Shown here: piece after piece, positions 7,773-15,821 of the stretch
Numbering within the stretch: the stretch's first letter is position 1
How the letters are laid out: each line of letters opens with the position of its first letter
Origin: JBBRMY01 sp038230595
GTDB taxonomy: Bacteria; Bacteroidota; Ignavibacteria; Tepidaquicellales; Tepidaquicellaceae
NCBI GenBank assembly: GCA_038230595.1
Contig: JBBRMY010000019.1
Coordinates: 1 to 26,425 of the forward strand
Length of the DNA: 26,425 bases
Direction: 5' to 3'
Position numbers and translations under genes: made by a program
Notes under the pieces: model-generated
What the model was told of the DNA's origin: nothing
What the model saw: only the letters and a program-made list of their open reading frames with translations
The model's database searches: none

Positions 7773-9824
7773 TTAGAAATTTAAAAGAATTTGTAGTTTT
7801 TCTGTTAGTTTTTCAGCATTTGGTAACATAGATTTTTCAAGCCCTGTATTGAGAGCAACAGCGGGTAAATTGAGAGCTCCTAATGTTTGCACAGGAGCGT
7901 CGAGGTATTCAAAGCATTCAAAAGAAATTCTTCCGGCTATGCTTTCTGCGAAGGAATTTAAGATAGGTTCTTCAGTTACAACTATTGCTTTTCCGTGTTT
8001 CTTAACAGAGTTCATTACTAATTCTTCATCCATGGGATATAAAGTACGAAGATCTATTATTTCTATTTTGCCTTTAAAATTTTTTGCAGCGTTTAATCCC
8101 CAATGAACACCCATACCATAAGTTATAATAACAAGTGATTCACCTTTTTCTATGTTTTCGTTAGATGCTTCCAGGGCTATTCTTCCTTTACCTAATGGTA
8201 TAATATAATTTTCATCAGGCTCAATTGTTTTAGCTGCTTCAGTTCCCGGAACTTTGCTCCAGTATAATCCTTTATGCTCGAACATGATCACAGGATTCGG
8301 ATCATGAAAAGCTGCTTTCATTAATCCTTTCATGTCTGCGCCATTAGACGGAAAAACAATTTTGATCCCTTTCACAGGAAGAAAGCTTGATTCAATGCAT
8401 CCTGAATGATAAGGGCCACCGCTGCCATATGCACCTGCCGGGATTCTAATAAGTGCCTGAATAGGAAATTTTCCCATAGATAAATAACATGACTTCGACA
8501 GCTCTTCAACAAGCTGATTCATTCCTGCCCATGCATAATCTGCGAATTGTATTTCTACAATTGGCTTAACTCCGACAGCACTCATACCAGCAGTTGAACC
8601 TATAATATATGCTTCCTGTATTGGTGTATTAAAAACTCTTTCATCTCCGTATTTTTGTGCCAGAGTTGCTGTCTCTCTAAAAACTCCGCCAAGTCTTTTA
8701 CCAACATCCTGACCGTATAAAATTGCCTTTTCATCAGATCTCATGATTTCATCAATAGCAAAAAGAGCAGAGTCAACCATAACAACAGGTTCTTTATTTG
8801 CCGGCTTTCTTTTTCCTTTTTCTTCAGTGATCGCAGTAGGTGCAAATTCATGAAGTGAAACACTTTCAGGTTCCGGATCTGGAGCAGCTACTGCTTTTTC
8901 AAAATCTATTTTTACTTTTTCCTTTGAGCGTTTTTCGATCTCATTCAGATCTTTATCACTGACTTCCCTTTTCTTTAACTGATCAAGTAAATGAACAAAA
9001 GGATCAATTGATAAGTGCTTGCTTAGATCTTCTTCTGTTCTATACCATTCTTTTCTTACACCTGAAGTGTGATGACCAAGCAATGGAACTTTGCAATGTA
9101 CAAGAACCGGTATTCTGTTCTTTCTTACAAGATCGATCGTCTCTTTCATTTTATCATAACACTCAGTAAAATCTGTTCCGTTAATTCTTAATCTTTTCAT
9201 TCCCTTAAAGCCGGCAGCATATTCAAATGCATCCATTGCATACATTTCATCACCGCTTGCAGAAATTCCCCAGCCGTTATCCTGTATCAGATAAATTATT
9301 GGCAGCTTTTTAAGTACTGCCATTTGAAAAGCTTCTGCGACTTCCCCTTCTGTTACCGAACCGTCACCGAGAGAACATAGTACAATTGGCTTTATATCTC
9401 CTTCTAACTTTCCTGAACTTTCAAGATAAGATACTGCGTGCGCCATACCTGTAGCAGGAATTGCCTGCATACCTGTTGCGCTTGATTGATGAGGGATTAT
9501 TGGGAAACCTTCTCGCTTTAATGAAGGATGATTATAGTAAGATCTTCCTCCGGAAAAAGGATCATCTTTTTTAGCTAAAAGCTGAAGCATTAGTTCATAT
9601 GGAGTTAAACCGAGACCAAGCAAAATTGATTCATCTCTGTAGTACGGACTAAGATAATCGTACTGAGTGAGATTAAAAGCAGCTGCAAGCTGTATAGCTT
9701 CATGACCTTTTGAAGTTGAGTGTACAAATTTTGTTATCTGGCGGTTATCATCATATATCTCAGCCATCGCTCGGGCTGTGCACATAAACTCATAAGCTTT
9801 TAAAAGTATTTCTTCATTTTTCAT
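7773..9824 (-). CDS. 2-oxoacid dehydrogenase E1, fused alpha and beta subunits (thiamine diphosphate-dependent)
   Basis: The 683-residue protein joins both E1 subunits of a branched-chain 2-oxoacid or pyruvate dehydrogenase complex. E1 decarboxylates the 2-oxoacid with thiamine diphosphate (ThDP) and passes the acyl group to lipoyl-E2 in the cytoplasm. Residues about 1-320 are the alpha part: the ThDP motif starts at GDG (153-155) and ends at N183 (GDG-X27-N), and 'YYRDES' and 'SSATGMQAIPATGMAHA' are family landmarks. A Pro/Glu/Lys-rich linker follows (about 320-350). The beta part begins near 'DSALFAIDEIM' and includes 'YGQDVGKRLGGVFRET', 'FADYAWAGMNQLVEE' and 'GGPYHSG'. Length and fusion match E1 proteins common in Bacteroidetes-related bacteria. 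No E2 or E3 gene is nearby, so the substrate cannot be assigned; the sequence looks closer to branched-chain E1. The ATG at 9824 lacks a clear Shine-Dalgarno. Confidence 0.93.
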   Translation of the reverse strand: MKNEEILLKAYEFMCTARAMAEIYDDNRQITKFVHSTSKGHEAIQLAAAFNLTQYDYLSPYYRDESILLGLGLTPYELMLQLLAKKDDPFSGGRSYYNHPSLKREGFPIIPHQSSATGMQAIPATGMAHAVSYLESSGKLEGDIKPIVLCSLGDGSVTEGEVAEAFQMAVLKKLPIIYLIQDNGWGISASGDEMYAMDAFEYAAGFKGMKRLRINGTDFTECYDKMKETIDLVRKNRIPVLVHCKVPLLGHHTSGVRKEWYRTEEDLSKHLSIDPFVHLLDQLKKREVSDKDLNEIEKRSKEKVKIDFEKAVAAPDPEPESVSLHEFAPTAITEEKGKRKPANKEPVVMVDSALFAIDEIMRSDEKAILYGQDVGKRLGGVFRETATLAQKYGDERVFNTPIQEAYIIGSTAGMSAVGVKPIVEIQFADYAWAGMNQLVEELSKSCYLSMGKFPIQALIRIPAGAYGSGGPYHSGCIESSFLPVKGIKIVFPSNGADMKGLMKAAFHDPNPVIMFEHKGLYWSKVPGTEAAKTIEPDENYIIPLGKGRIALEASNENIEKGESLVIITYGMGVHWGLNAAKNFKGKIEIIDLRTLYPMDEELVMNSVKKHGKAIVVTEEPILNSFAESIAGRISFECFEYLDAPVQTLGALNLPAVALNTGLEKSMLPNAEKLTEKLQILLNF

Positions 9825-9890
9825 TTTAAATAATTGAAAATTTATTGGCGGGAATTATTGTATTTTAATGAAGTGAAAGAATTGATTTCA

Positions 9891-10679
9891 TTAAGATAAA
9901 GCTTTATTCCTCATAATATAAACAGTGCCGTATATTTCTTTTGTAAAATACTCAGGAAATAGCTCATATTTTTCATCCATATTAATCGCCCCGTCAACTT
10001 CGAAAAAAATAGTTTTTATTTTAACAAGATATTCAGGAAGAATTGCTTCCGTTACTGTAACCTCATCCCCTTCTATATCGATCTTTAGTACATCAATAAA
10101 ATCACTTTTTTCTAATATGCCTTTTAATACATCATTTATGGAGATGCAGTTGATCTCTATAAATTCTGCGAATTCCCGGTTTAATCCGCCAAATCTGCCT
10201 GATTCTTCAACAAAGATTTTTCTTTTTTCATTTTTAGTGAAAACAGCATTTGGACTTACCGTTATTCTTTCTGAATATTCAGATAGATTTTCCTCTAACT
10301 TCTTTAAATTATCCTTAACAGGTTCAAACAAATAAACTTTTACATATTTATTTCTTGAAAGAAAATATAATGCTGAAATGCCGATGTTAGCCCCGATATC
10401 AACAACAGTTTTAATTTTTGAACTGCTTTTATAATCCCCTCTGAAAAATATTTCATTTAAGGTTAAAGAATCATAAAAAGAAAATATCTTCGCAGAAACA
10501 TTCCCTATAGGTGTTTTTAAATTGATCCGGCAAGGATATTCTCCTTTATCAAGAAGATATTTCCTGAAGAATGAAAACGGTTTTTCACAATACAATAAAT
10601 TATTATAGGCTGCTATATAATGCCTTTTGTCAAATATTATGCTTAATAAATTAATATTTCGTTTTCCAATTTTGATCAT
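9891..10679 (-). CDS. FkbM-family SAM-dependent methyltransferase
   Basis: The 262-residue protein has the class I methyltransferase core typical of the FkbM family. The SAM-binding motif I is 'VVDIGANIG' (92-100), followed by 'VYLFEP' ending at P120, and the family's 'LKIDIEGDE' segment lies at 198-206 with 'FFEVDG' after it. FkbM enzymes O-methylate sugars or other small molecules, often in polysaccharide or natural-product pathways; the substrate here is unknown because no sugar-biosynthesis cluster surrounds the gene. It lies 66 bases upstream of the E1 gene on the same strand and may be co-transcribed by position only. The chosen ATG follows GGGAGG with only about one base between, an unusually tight spacing. 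It is divergent from the lipoprotein gene at 10748, sharing a 68-base intergenic region. Confidence 0.88.
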   Translation of the reverse strand: MIKIGKRNINLLSIIFDKRHYIAAYNNLLYCEKPFSFFRKYLLDKGEYPCRINLKTPIGNVSAKIFSFYDSLTLNEIFFRGDYKSSSKIKTVVDIGANIGISALYFLSRNKYVKVYLFEPVKDNLKKLEENLSEYSERITVSPNAVFTKNEKRKIFVEESGRFGGLNREFAEFIEINCISINDVLKGILEKSDFIDVLKIDIEGDEVTVTEAILPEYLVKIKTIFFEVDGAINMDEKYELFPEYFTKEIYGTVYIMRNKALS

Positions 10680-10747
10680 TCCTCCCGGTTTTTAATATTC
10701 AAAGTTTAATAAAATTACAATATGTATTTACTTTTACAAGGCAATTT

Positions 10748-11647
10748 ATGAATTGTATAACTATTTTTAGTTCAATTCAATTTATGAAAAGAATATTTTA
10801 TCTGACATTTATATTTTGCGCTATTCTTCTTACATCGTGCAATAAAAACACGGACCCTGATATTTCTCAGCAAATGATACATTTCAAGACTAATGATATT
10901 TACAGATTTTTCTGCGGTAAAATAAAGAACGACAATATCTGGATAGTTGATGGGGAAAAGGTAAGAAATGAGATACTCCCTGATTTTATTTTCGGAGGAA
11001 ATGAAATGCGCTATCCTTTCATTCCTAAAAATGAGATCTGGATTGCTAATGATATACCTGCAAGAGAGTATGAAACTACTTTAGAGCACGAAATAAATGA
11101 GAGAGACCTTATGAGAGATCTGAAGTGGAGCTATGCAAATTCCCACGACTCCTCGTTGCAGATCGAATTAAAATTAAGAAGAGGCTTTGAAAAAGAATGC
11201 TTAGATCATGAATCATCTTTATCAATGATGTTTCCAGGTGATACTGATTCAACAAGACAAATTAAAGATTTGCCGGAAAAAGTTAAATTAAAAGATGTTT
11301 ACCTGCAGAAAGTAGATAAGATAGATGATAGTATTAGTGTTTGGCTTGTTAACGGTTCAAATATACGAAGGGATATTTTTCCTGACTTCTGCCCTAGCGG
11401 AAGCTTTGTAGATTATTTGTTCGTTCCGCTAAATGAAATATGGATCGATGGCGAAATATCTTGTGAAGATATGTTTTATGGAATTATGTTAGAGAGGAAA
11501 TTGCTTGAAGAATATTATAGAACTGAAGACTACAGTGCTGCAACTGAAACTGCTGATAAGTTTATAAATCAAAAAAGAAAGGAAATGAATGATCTCATTT
11601 CAAGACAGCCGAAGATAAATACTACACCACCGCTTACAAAAGATTAA
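10748..11647 (+). CDS. Lipoprotein with two copies of an 'NEIWI' domain, function unknown
   Basis: This 299-residue protein has a lipoprotein signal with lipobox LLTSC (C31). Two starts are possible. The ATG at 10748 has AAGG about 7 bases upstream, while the ATG at 10784 gives a more standard signal (MKRIFYLTFIFCAILLTSC). The mature part is a tandem duplication: copy 1 at about 52-147 and copy 2 at about 184-279, offset by 134 residues. Both contain an 'IWIVDG/VWLVNG' strand, 'PDF' and 'NEIWI' (95-99; 229-233). Copy 1 continues with H114-E-I-N-E118-R and H133, a possible metal site. In copy 2 the corresponding residues are L248, L252 and E267, so it probably lost that site. I do not recognise a named family. 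It is the only native plus-strand gene in the window and ends at a bidirectional terminator. Confidence 0.85.
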   Translation: MNCITIFSSIQFMKRIFYLTFIFCAILLTSCNKNTDPDISQQMIHFKTNDIYRFFCGKIKNDNIWIVDGEKVRNEILPDFIFGGNEMRYPFIPKNEIWIANDIPAREYETTLEHEINERDLMRDLKWSYANSHDSSLQIELKLRRGFEKECLDHESSLSMMFPGDTDSTRQIKDLPEKVKLKDVYLQKVDKIDDSISVWLVNGSNIRRDIFPDFCPSGSFVDYLFVPLNEIWIDGEISCEDMFYGIMLERKLLEEYYRTEDYSAATETADKFINQKRKEMNDLISRQPKINTTPPLTKD

Positions 11648-11698
11648 AAACTTTATATCTCATTAAACGGAAGAAGTAATAATTTTTTTTAGAATAAC

Positions 11699-11727
11699 AA
11701 AAAAGCCAATCTTTATGATTGGCTTTT
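11699..11727. terminator. Bidirectional terminator between the lipoprotein gene and tRNA-Lys/atpDC
   Basis: AAAAGCCAATC (11701-11711) pairs perfectly with GATTGGCTTTT (11717-11727) around a 5-base loop. It serves the lipoprotein gene on the plus strand and the atpD-atpC-tRNA-Lys unit on the minus strand. It starts 10 bases past the tRNA 3' end. Confidence 0.88.
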
Positions 11728-11736
11728 CTATTGTTG

Positions 11737-11808
11737 TGAGACCGGGTGGATTCGAACCACCGACCCTCGGCTTAAAAGGCAGATGCTCTACCGCTGAGCT
11801 ACGGTCCC
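11737..11808 (-). tRNA. tRNA-Lys (anticodon TTT)
   Basis: The minus strand folds as a standard cloverleaf of 72 bases: acceptor GGGACCG/CGGTCTC (one G-U pair), D arm GCTC-AGCGGTA-GAGC, anticodon loop CTTTTAA with TTT, and T arm GGTGG-TTCGAAT-CCACC. Discriminator A; the CCA end is not encoded. The anticodon stem TCTGC/GCCGA has one mismatch (T against C at the 29-41 pair); related tRNA-Lys genes usually have GCAGA there. The gene lies 36 bases past the atpC stop and before the shared terminator, so it may be processed from the atpDC transcript. Confidence 0.95.
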
Positions 11809-11844
11809 AACAAAAAATTTATACTTTGGCTTTTGAACCGAAGC

Positions 11845-12252
11845 TTACTTTCCTGAAACTTTTATTTTATTCTGTTCTGTTACTATGTCCTGCTTTGCTT
11901 CTTCTTTAACTTTTTTCTCTTCAGAAGTGCTAAGAATTTCTTTAGCTCTTAACAAAGTCTGTTCAGCTCTTTCGACATCGATATCTTCTTTCGATTCAAT
12001 TGAGTCTGCAAGCAAAATCGCTTTATTGTTTTTTACTTCAAATACGCCGCCGCTTAAAGCAAACAAAAGCTCTTCATTCTTTTCAGTAATAACTTTTAAT
12101 CTTCCGGTTCCTAAAGTTGAGATCAATGCAGCATGATTAAACAGCACTTGAAAATATCCTAATTCACCCGGAGCAGTTATTGAAGTTACTTCTCCTGTAA
12201 AAACTATTTTTTCCGGACTAACTATGCTTAATGAAATTATTTTCTCACTCAA
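11845..12252 (-). CDS. atpC: F0F1 ATP synthase subunit epsilon
   Basis: The 135-residue protein is the epsilon subunit of F1, the central-stalk part that couples rotation to the catalytic beta subunits and can inhibit hydrolysis. The N-terminal beta-sandwich is recognisable ('LSIVSPEKIVFTGEV', 'TAPGELGYFQVLFNHA', 'FALSGGVFEV'). It is followed by a C-terminal helical part (about 85-135) that is Lys/Glu-rich, with 'AEQTLLRAKEIL' for the first helix. Length is normal. It starts 17 bases after the atpD stop, the usual atpD-atpC order. The other F0F1 genes are not in the window; a separate atpDC pair is common in the Bacteroidetes/Chlorobi lineage. Confidence 0.96.
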   Translation of the reverse strand: MSEKIISLSIVSPEKIVFTGEVTSITAPGELGYFQVLFNHAALISTLGTGRLKVITEKNEELLFALSGGVFEVKNNKAILLADSIESKEDIDVERAEQTLLRAKEILSTSEEKKVKEEAKQDIVTEQNKIKVSGK

Positions 12253-12269
12253 ATTTTTCTCCGGAATAA

Positions 12270-13691
12270 TTAAGATTGCATTGATGCTGCTTTCTCGATC
12301 GCCTCTTCAATTGTTCCTACCATATAAAATGCGTTTTCCGGTAGATCATCATATTTACCTTCAAGAATTCCTTTAAATCCTTTAATTGAATCTGCAACTT
12401 TTACATATTTACCCGGTAAATTTGTAAACTGCTCAGCAACAAAGAATGGCTGAGAAAGGAATTTTTGTATCTTTCTTGCTCTGGATACTGTCATCTTATC
12501 TTCATCAGAAAGCTCATCAATACCAAGAATGTTAATAATATCCTGAAGATCATTATAGGTCTGTAAAACTTTTTTAACGCCTTGGGCAACATCATAGTGT
12601 TCCTGACCAACAATAAGCGGATCAAGAATTCTGGAAGTTGAAGTTAAAGGATCTACTGCAGGATAAATACCAAGCTCGGAGATCTTTCTTGAAAGTTCTG
12701 TTGTAGCATCAAGGTGAGCAAAAGTAGTTGCCGGAGCCGGATCTGTATAGTCATCTGCAGGCACATAAACCGCTTGTATAGAAGTAATAGAACCTTTTTT
12801 AGTAGAAGTAATTCTTTCCTGTAAGCCACCCATTTCTGATGCCAGAGTTGGCTGATAACCTACAGCAGAAGGCATTCTTCCTAAAAGAGCTGATACTTCT
12901 GAACCTGCCTGAGTAAATCTGAAAATATTATCTATAAATAATAGAACATCTTTTCCTTCTTCGTCACGGAAATATTCTGCAATTGTTAAGCCTGTAAGAG
13001 CTACTCTTTGTCGTGCTCCAGGAGGCTCGTTCATCTGTCCGAAAACAAGAGCTGTATTTTTCAGTACTCCTGATTCAGACATTTCAAGATATAGGTCATT
13101 TCCTTCTCTTGTTCTTTCACCAACACCTGCGAATACTGAATAACCGCCGTGATGCTTAGCTATATTATGGATCAATTCCTGAATAATAACTGTTTTTCCA
13201 ACTCCGGCTCCGCCGAATAAACCTGTCTTTCCGCCTTTTGTATATGGCTCAAGAAGATCTACAACTTTGATACCTGTTTCAAACATTTCTTTTTCTGTTG
13301 AAAGATCTTTGAAATCAGGAGCAGGTCTGTGTATAGGATATTTTTTTGCTGTTTTAATTTCACCTTTACCATCGATCTCATCACCTGTAACGTTTAACAA
13401 TCTGCCAAGAACTTCCATACCAACCGGAACAGAAATAGGCTCACCTGCATCAACTGCATCCATACCACGTACCAAACCATCAGTACTATCCATCGCTACA
13501 GCTCTTACTCTTGATTCACCAAGATGCTGCTGTACTTCAGTTATAAGAATATCATCTTTACCATCAGAAGTTTTTCTTGAAATTCTGACAGCATTATTAA
13601 TAGCCGGCAATGTTCCTGCACTAAAATCAATATCAACAACAGGTCCGATAACCTGTATGATCTTTCCTACGTTTTGTTTGTTTTCGGGCAT
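12270..13691 (-). CDS. atpD: F0F1 ATP synthase subunit beta
   Basis: The 473-residue catalytic subunit of F1 makes ATP from ADP and phosphate at the inner membrane. The Walker A motif GGAGVGKT is at 160-167, the catalytic glutamate lies in 'GER' (E192), and Walker B 'LLFIDN' is at 250-255. The 'DELSEED' loop that contacts epsilon reads DELSDED, a mild variant. Full length, no anomalies. The ATG at 13691 has no Shine-Dalgarno, which is common in this group. A TTTG-N19-TATATTTA promoter-like element lies 46-76 bases upstream, so atpD probably heads the atpD-atpC-tRNA-Lys transcript. Confidence 0.98.
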   Translation of the reverse strand: MPENKQNVGKIIQVIGPVVDIDFSAGTLPAINNAVRISRKTSDGKDDILITEVQQHLGESRVRAVAMDSTDGLVRGMDAVDAGEPISVPVGMEVLGRLLNVTGDEIDGKGEIKTAKKYPIHRPAPDFKDLSTEKEMFETGIKVVDLLEPYTKGGKTGLFGGAGVGKTVIIQELIHNIAKHHGGYSVFAGVGERTREGNDLYLEMSESGVLKNTALVFGQMNEPPGARQRVALTGLTIAEYFRDEEGKDVLLFIDNIFRFTQAGSEVSALLGRMPSAVGYQPTLASEMGGLQERITSTKKGSITSIQAVYVPADDYTDPAPATTFAHLDATTELSRKISELGIYPAVDPLTSTSRILDPLIVGQEHYDVAQGVKKVLQTYNDLQDIINILGIDELSDEDKMTVSRARKIQKFLSQPFFVAEQFTNLPGKYVKVADSIKGFKGILEGKYDDLPENAFYMVGTIEEAIEKAASMQS

Positions 13692-13736
13692 AAAATTGAG
13701 TGTGGGGTATTAATGGTTAAAAATTTATACAGATTA

Positions 13737-13767
13737 TAAATATATCGATTTTACCTATAAATTCAAA
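13737..13767 (-). promoter_or_regulatory. Candidate Bacteroidetes-type promoter of atpD
   Basis: On the minus strand TTTG (13767-13764) is followed after exactly 19 bases by TATATTTA (13744-13737). This matches the Bacteroidetes primary-sigma consensus TTTG-N19-21-TAnnTTTG at all but the last base. It would give a leader of roughly 40 bases before the atpD ATG. The region is AT-rich, so chance cannot be excluded. Confidence 0.4.
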
Positions 13768-13810
13768 GGCTAAAAGGCATATAAAGTTCACTTAAGAAGC
13801 TTCTTTAAAT

Positions 13811-13851
13811 AAAAAATGCTGCTTTAGCATTTTAGATCTGCAAAGCAGCAT
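13811..13851 (-). terminator. Terminator of glmS with two alternative stems
   Basis: Two hairpins share one 3' arm just before a run of six Ts on the minus strand. The first is ATGCTGCTTT with AAAGCAGCAT (10 bp; 13842-13851 with 13816-13825). The second is AAAATGCT with AGCATTTT (8 bp; 13826-13833 with 13813-13820). Either end would stop transcription from glmS, whose stop codon is at 13873. Confidence 0.75.
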
Positions 13852-13872
13852 AATATTAAAAAATTAAATAAA

Positions 13873-15711
13873 TTACTCTACAGTTACAGATTTTGCAAGG
13901 TTTCTTGGCTGATCAACATTGCAGCCTCTTGCTGTTGCAATATAATAAGACATAAATTGGAGAGGAATATTGTTGAGGATAGCAGAAAATATTTCCAATG
14001 TATCCGGAACACGAAGTACAAAATCAGAATAATTGACAATATCCTCGTCTGACTCGCTGGCAATAGCTATTATCTTACCTTTTCTTGCTTTAACTTCCTC
14101 AATATTTGAAATGATCTTGTCATAGGTTTTATCTTTTGTAGCAATAAATACGACAGGCATATTTTCATCTATAAGCGCGATCGGTCCATGCTTCATTTCG
14201 GCAGCAGGATAGCCTTCAGCGTGAATATATGATATTTCTTTCAGCTTGAGTGCTCCTTCAAGAGCTACAGGGAAATTCATTCCTCTTCCTAAATATAGAA
14301 AGTTTTTTGCATCTTTAAATTCATCGGATATATATTTATAGTCTTTATGATTATCTACTATATATTTCAATTTATCCGGTAACAGCTTTAGCTCTTTTGC
14401 AATTTCCTTACACTGTGTTTCGGAAAGAGTACCATTCTTCTTTCCTATCATTAAAGTAAGAAGAGCTAGCGCCATTATCTGACAAGTAAATGCTTTAGTA
14501 GAAGCCACGCCTATTTCAGGTCCGGCATGTATATATGTTCCGGCGTCAACTTCACGGGCAATAGTACTTCCAACCACATTAACCAATCCAATAGTTGTTG
14601 CTCCATGTTTTTTCGCTTCTCTTAATGCAGCAAGAGTGTCTGCTGTTTCACCGCTTTGGCTTATAAGTATTACAACATCATCTGTACTAAGAATAGGATT
14701 TCTGTATCTGAACTCTGAAGCGTATTCAACTTCAACCGGTATCCTGCAGAACTGCTCGATCATATATTCACCTACTAAAGCTGCATGCCATGCAGTTCCG
14801 CAGGCAGTAATGATGATCCTTTTAGCATTAAATAATTTTTCTTTAACGCTTTCCAGCCCGCCAAGCTTTACTTCTCCGGTTTCAAAATTAATTCTCCCTC
14901 TGTATGTATTCTGAATAATATCAGGCTGCTCACAAATTTCCTTAAGCATAAAATGCTCGAAGCCGCTTTTCTCAATTACTTCAAGATCGTATTCTATCTG
15001 CTGTACTTCACGAACTATATCTTCATCTTCAATTGTTTTCAGCTTAATTCCGTTCTTCCTGAGAACTGCCATTTCACCGTCTTCAAGATAAATAACATTC
15101 TTTGTGTGATTAACTATAGCTGAAGCATCAGAAGAAATAATAATTTCATCCTGTCCTATACCAAACATCAAAGGACTTCCCTTTCTGGCAACTATAATTT
15201 TATTAGGCTCGTCACGGCATAAGCATGCTAAACCATAAGTTCCTTCAACTTCGGAAAGGGCAAATCTTACTGCAACTTCAAAATCTTTTTTGATCTTAAA
15301 ATGATAGGCTATCAGGTTTGCAAGGATCTCAGTATCAGTATCAGTCTTGAAAGTATAGCCTTCAATAGAAAGCATTTTCTTAATCGTTTTATAATTTTCT
15401 ATAATACCGTTATGAACAATGTAAATATTTTCATTCATATCACAATGAGGATGTGCATTAAGATCTGTAGGCTCTCCGTGGGTTGCCCATCTTGTGTGCC
15501 CTATTCCGATATTTCCTTCCAGGTCATCAGTATCCAAGATCTTTTCAAGCTCAATAACCTTCCCGGCTTTTTTTGCATAATGAATCTTATCATCCGGACC
15601 GATTACTGCTACTCCTGCAGAATCATATCCTCTGTATTCCAGCCTTTTCATTCCGTCAATTAATATCTGGAGAGAGTTTTTCTTTCCGATATAACCTACA
15701 ATTCCACACAT
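13873..15711 (-). CDS. glmS: Glutamine--fructose-6-phosphate aminotransferase (isomerizing)
   Basis: The 612-residue enzyme makes glucosamine-6-phosphate from fructose-6-phosphate and glutamine, the first step to UDP-GlcNAc for peptidoglycan and lipopolysaccharide. The N-terminal nucleophile is Cys2 in 'MCGIVGYIG', followed by 'GHTRWATHG' and 'HNGIIEN' of the glutaminase domain. Two SIS domains follow ('ACGTAWHAAL', 'SQSGETADTLAAL', 'STKAFTCQ'), and the protein ends in 'DQPRNLAKSVTVE', the conserved C-tail. Length equals the family norm (about 609). The ATG lies only 23 bases from the 3' end of tRNA-Leu, with no clear Shine-Dalgarno and no room for a glmS ribozyme. The gene therefore probably shares a transcript with that tRNA or uses a promoter within it. 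Confidence 0.98.
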   Translation of the reverse strand: MCGIVGYIGKKNSLQILIDGMKRLEYRGYDSAGVAVIGPDDKIHYAKKAGKVIELEKILDTDDLEGNIGIGHTRWATHGEPTDLNAHPHCDMNENIYIVHNGIIENYKTIKKMLSIEGYTFKTDTDTEILANLIAYHFKIKKDFEVAVRFALSEVEGTYGLACLCRDEPNKIIVARKGSPLMFGIGQDEIIISSDASAIVNHTKNVIYLEDGEMAVLRKNGIKLKTIEDEDIVREVQQIEYDLEVIEKSGFEHFMLKEICEQPDIIQNTYRGRINFETGEVKLGGLESVKEKLFNAKRIIITACGTAWHAALVGEYMIEQFCRIPVEVEYASEFRYRNPILSTDDVVILISQSGETADTLAALREAKKHGATTIGLVNVVGSTIAREVDAGTYIHAGPEIGVASTKAFTCQIMALALLTLMIGKKNGTLSETQCKEIAKELKLLPDKLKYIVDNHKDYKYISDEFKDAKNFLYLGRGMNFPVALEGALKLKEISYIHAEGYPAAEMKHGPIALIDENMPVVFIATKDKTYDKIISNIEEVKARKGKIIAIASESDEDIVNYSDFVLRVPDTLEIFSAILNNIPLQFMSYYIATARGCNVDQPRNLAKSVTVE

Positions 15712-15734
15712 AGTCTTATCGTTTATTTAAAGAG

Positions 15735-15820
15735 TGCCAAAAAGGGGAGTCGAACCCCTACGAGCTTTGAGTCTCGCTGGATTTTGAGTCCAGTGCGTCT
15801 ACCAGTTCCGCCATTTTGGC
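15735..15820 (-). tRNA. tRNA-Leu (anticodon CAA)
   Basis: The minus strand gives an 86-base class II tRNA: acceptor GCCAAAA/TTTTGGC, anticodon stem CTGGA/TCCAG with loop CTCAAAA (anticodon CAA, reading TTG), a long variable arm, and T arm AGGGG-TTCGACT-CCCCT. Discriminator A; CCA is not encoded. It sits 23 bases before glmS and 89 bases after birA. Confidence 0.96.
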
Positions 15821-15821
15821 T

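Noticed and set aside
9865..9894. Inverted repeat TTAATGAA/TTCATTAA at the end of the methyltransferase gene
   Set aside because: It overlaps the stop codon, is AT-only apart from one pair per arm and has no T-run, so it is not convincing as a terminator.
11715..11909. Plus-strand open frame containing 'VRPGGFEPPTLGLKGRCSTAELRSQ' in parts
   Set aside because: It is the reverse complement of tRNA-Lys; this 'protein' is a well-known artefact of tRNA genes.
15712..15734. Possible glmS ribozyme or riboswitch in front of glmS
   Set aside because: Only 23 bases lie between tRNA-Leu and the start codon, far too short for the ribozyme.
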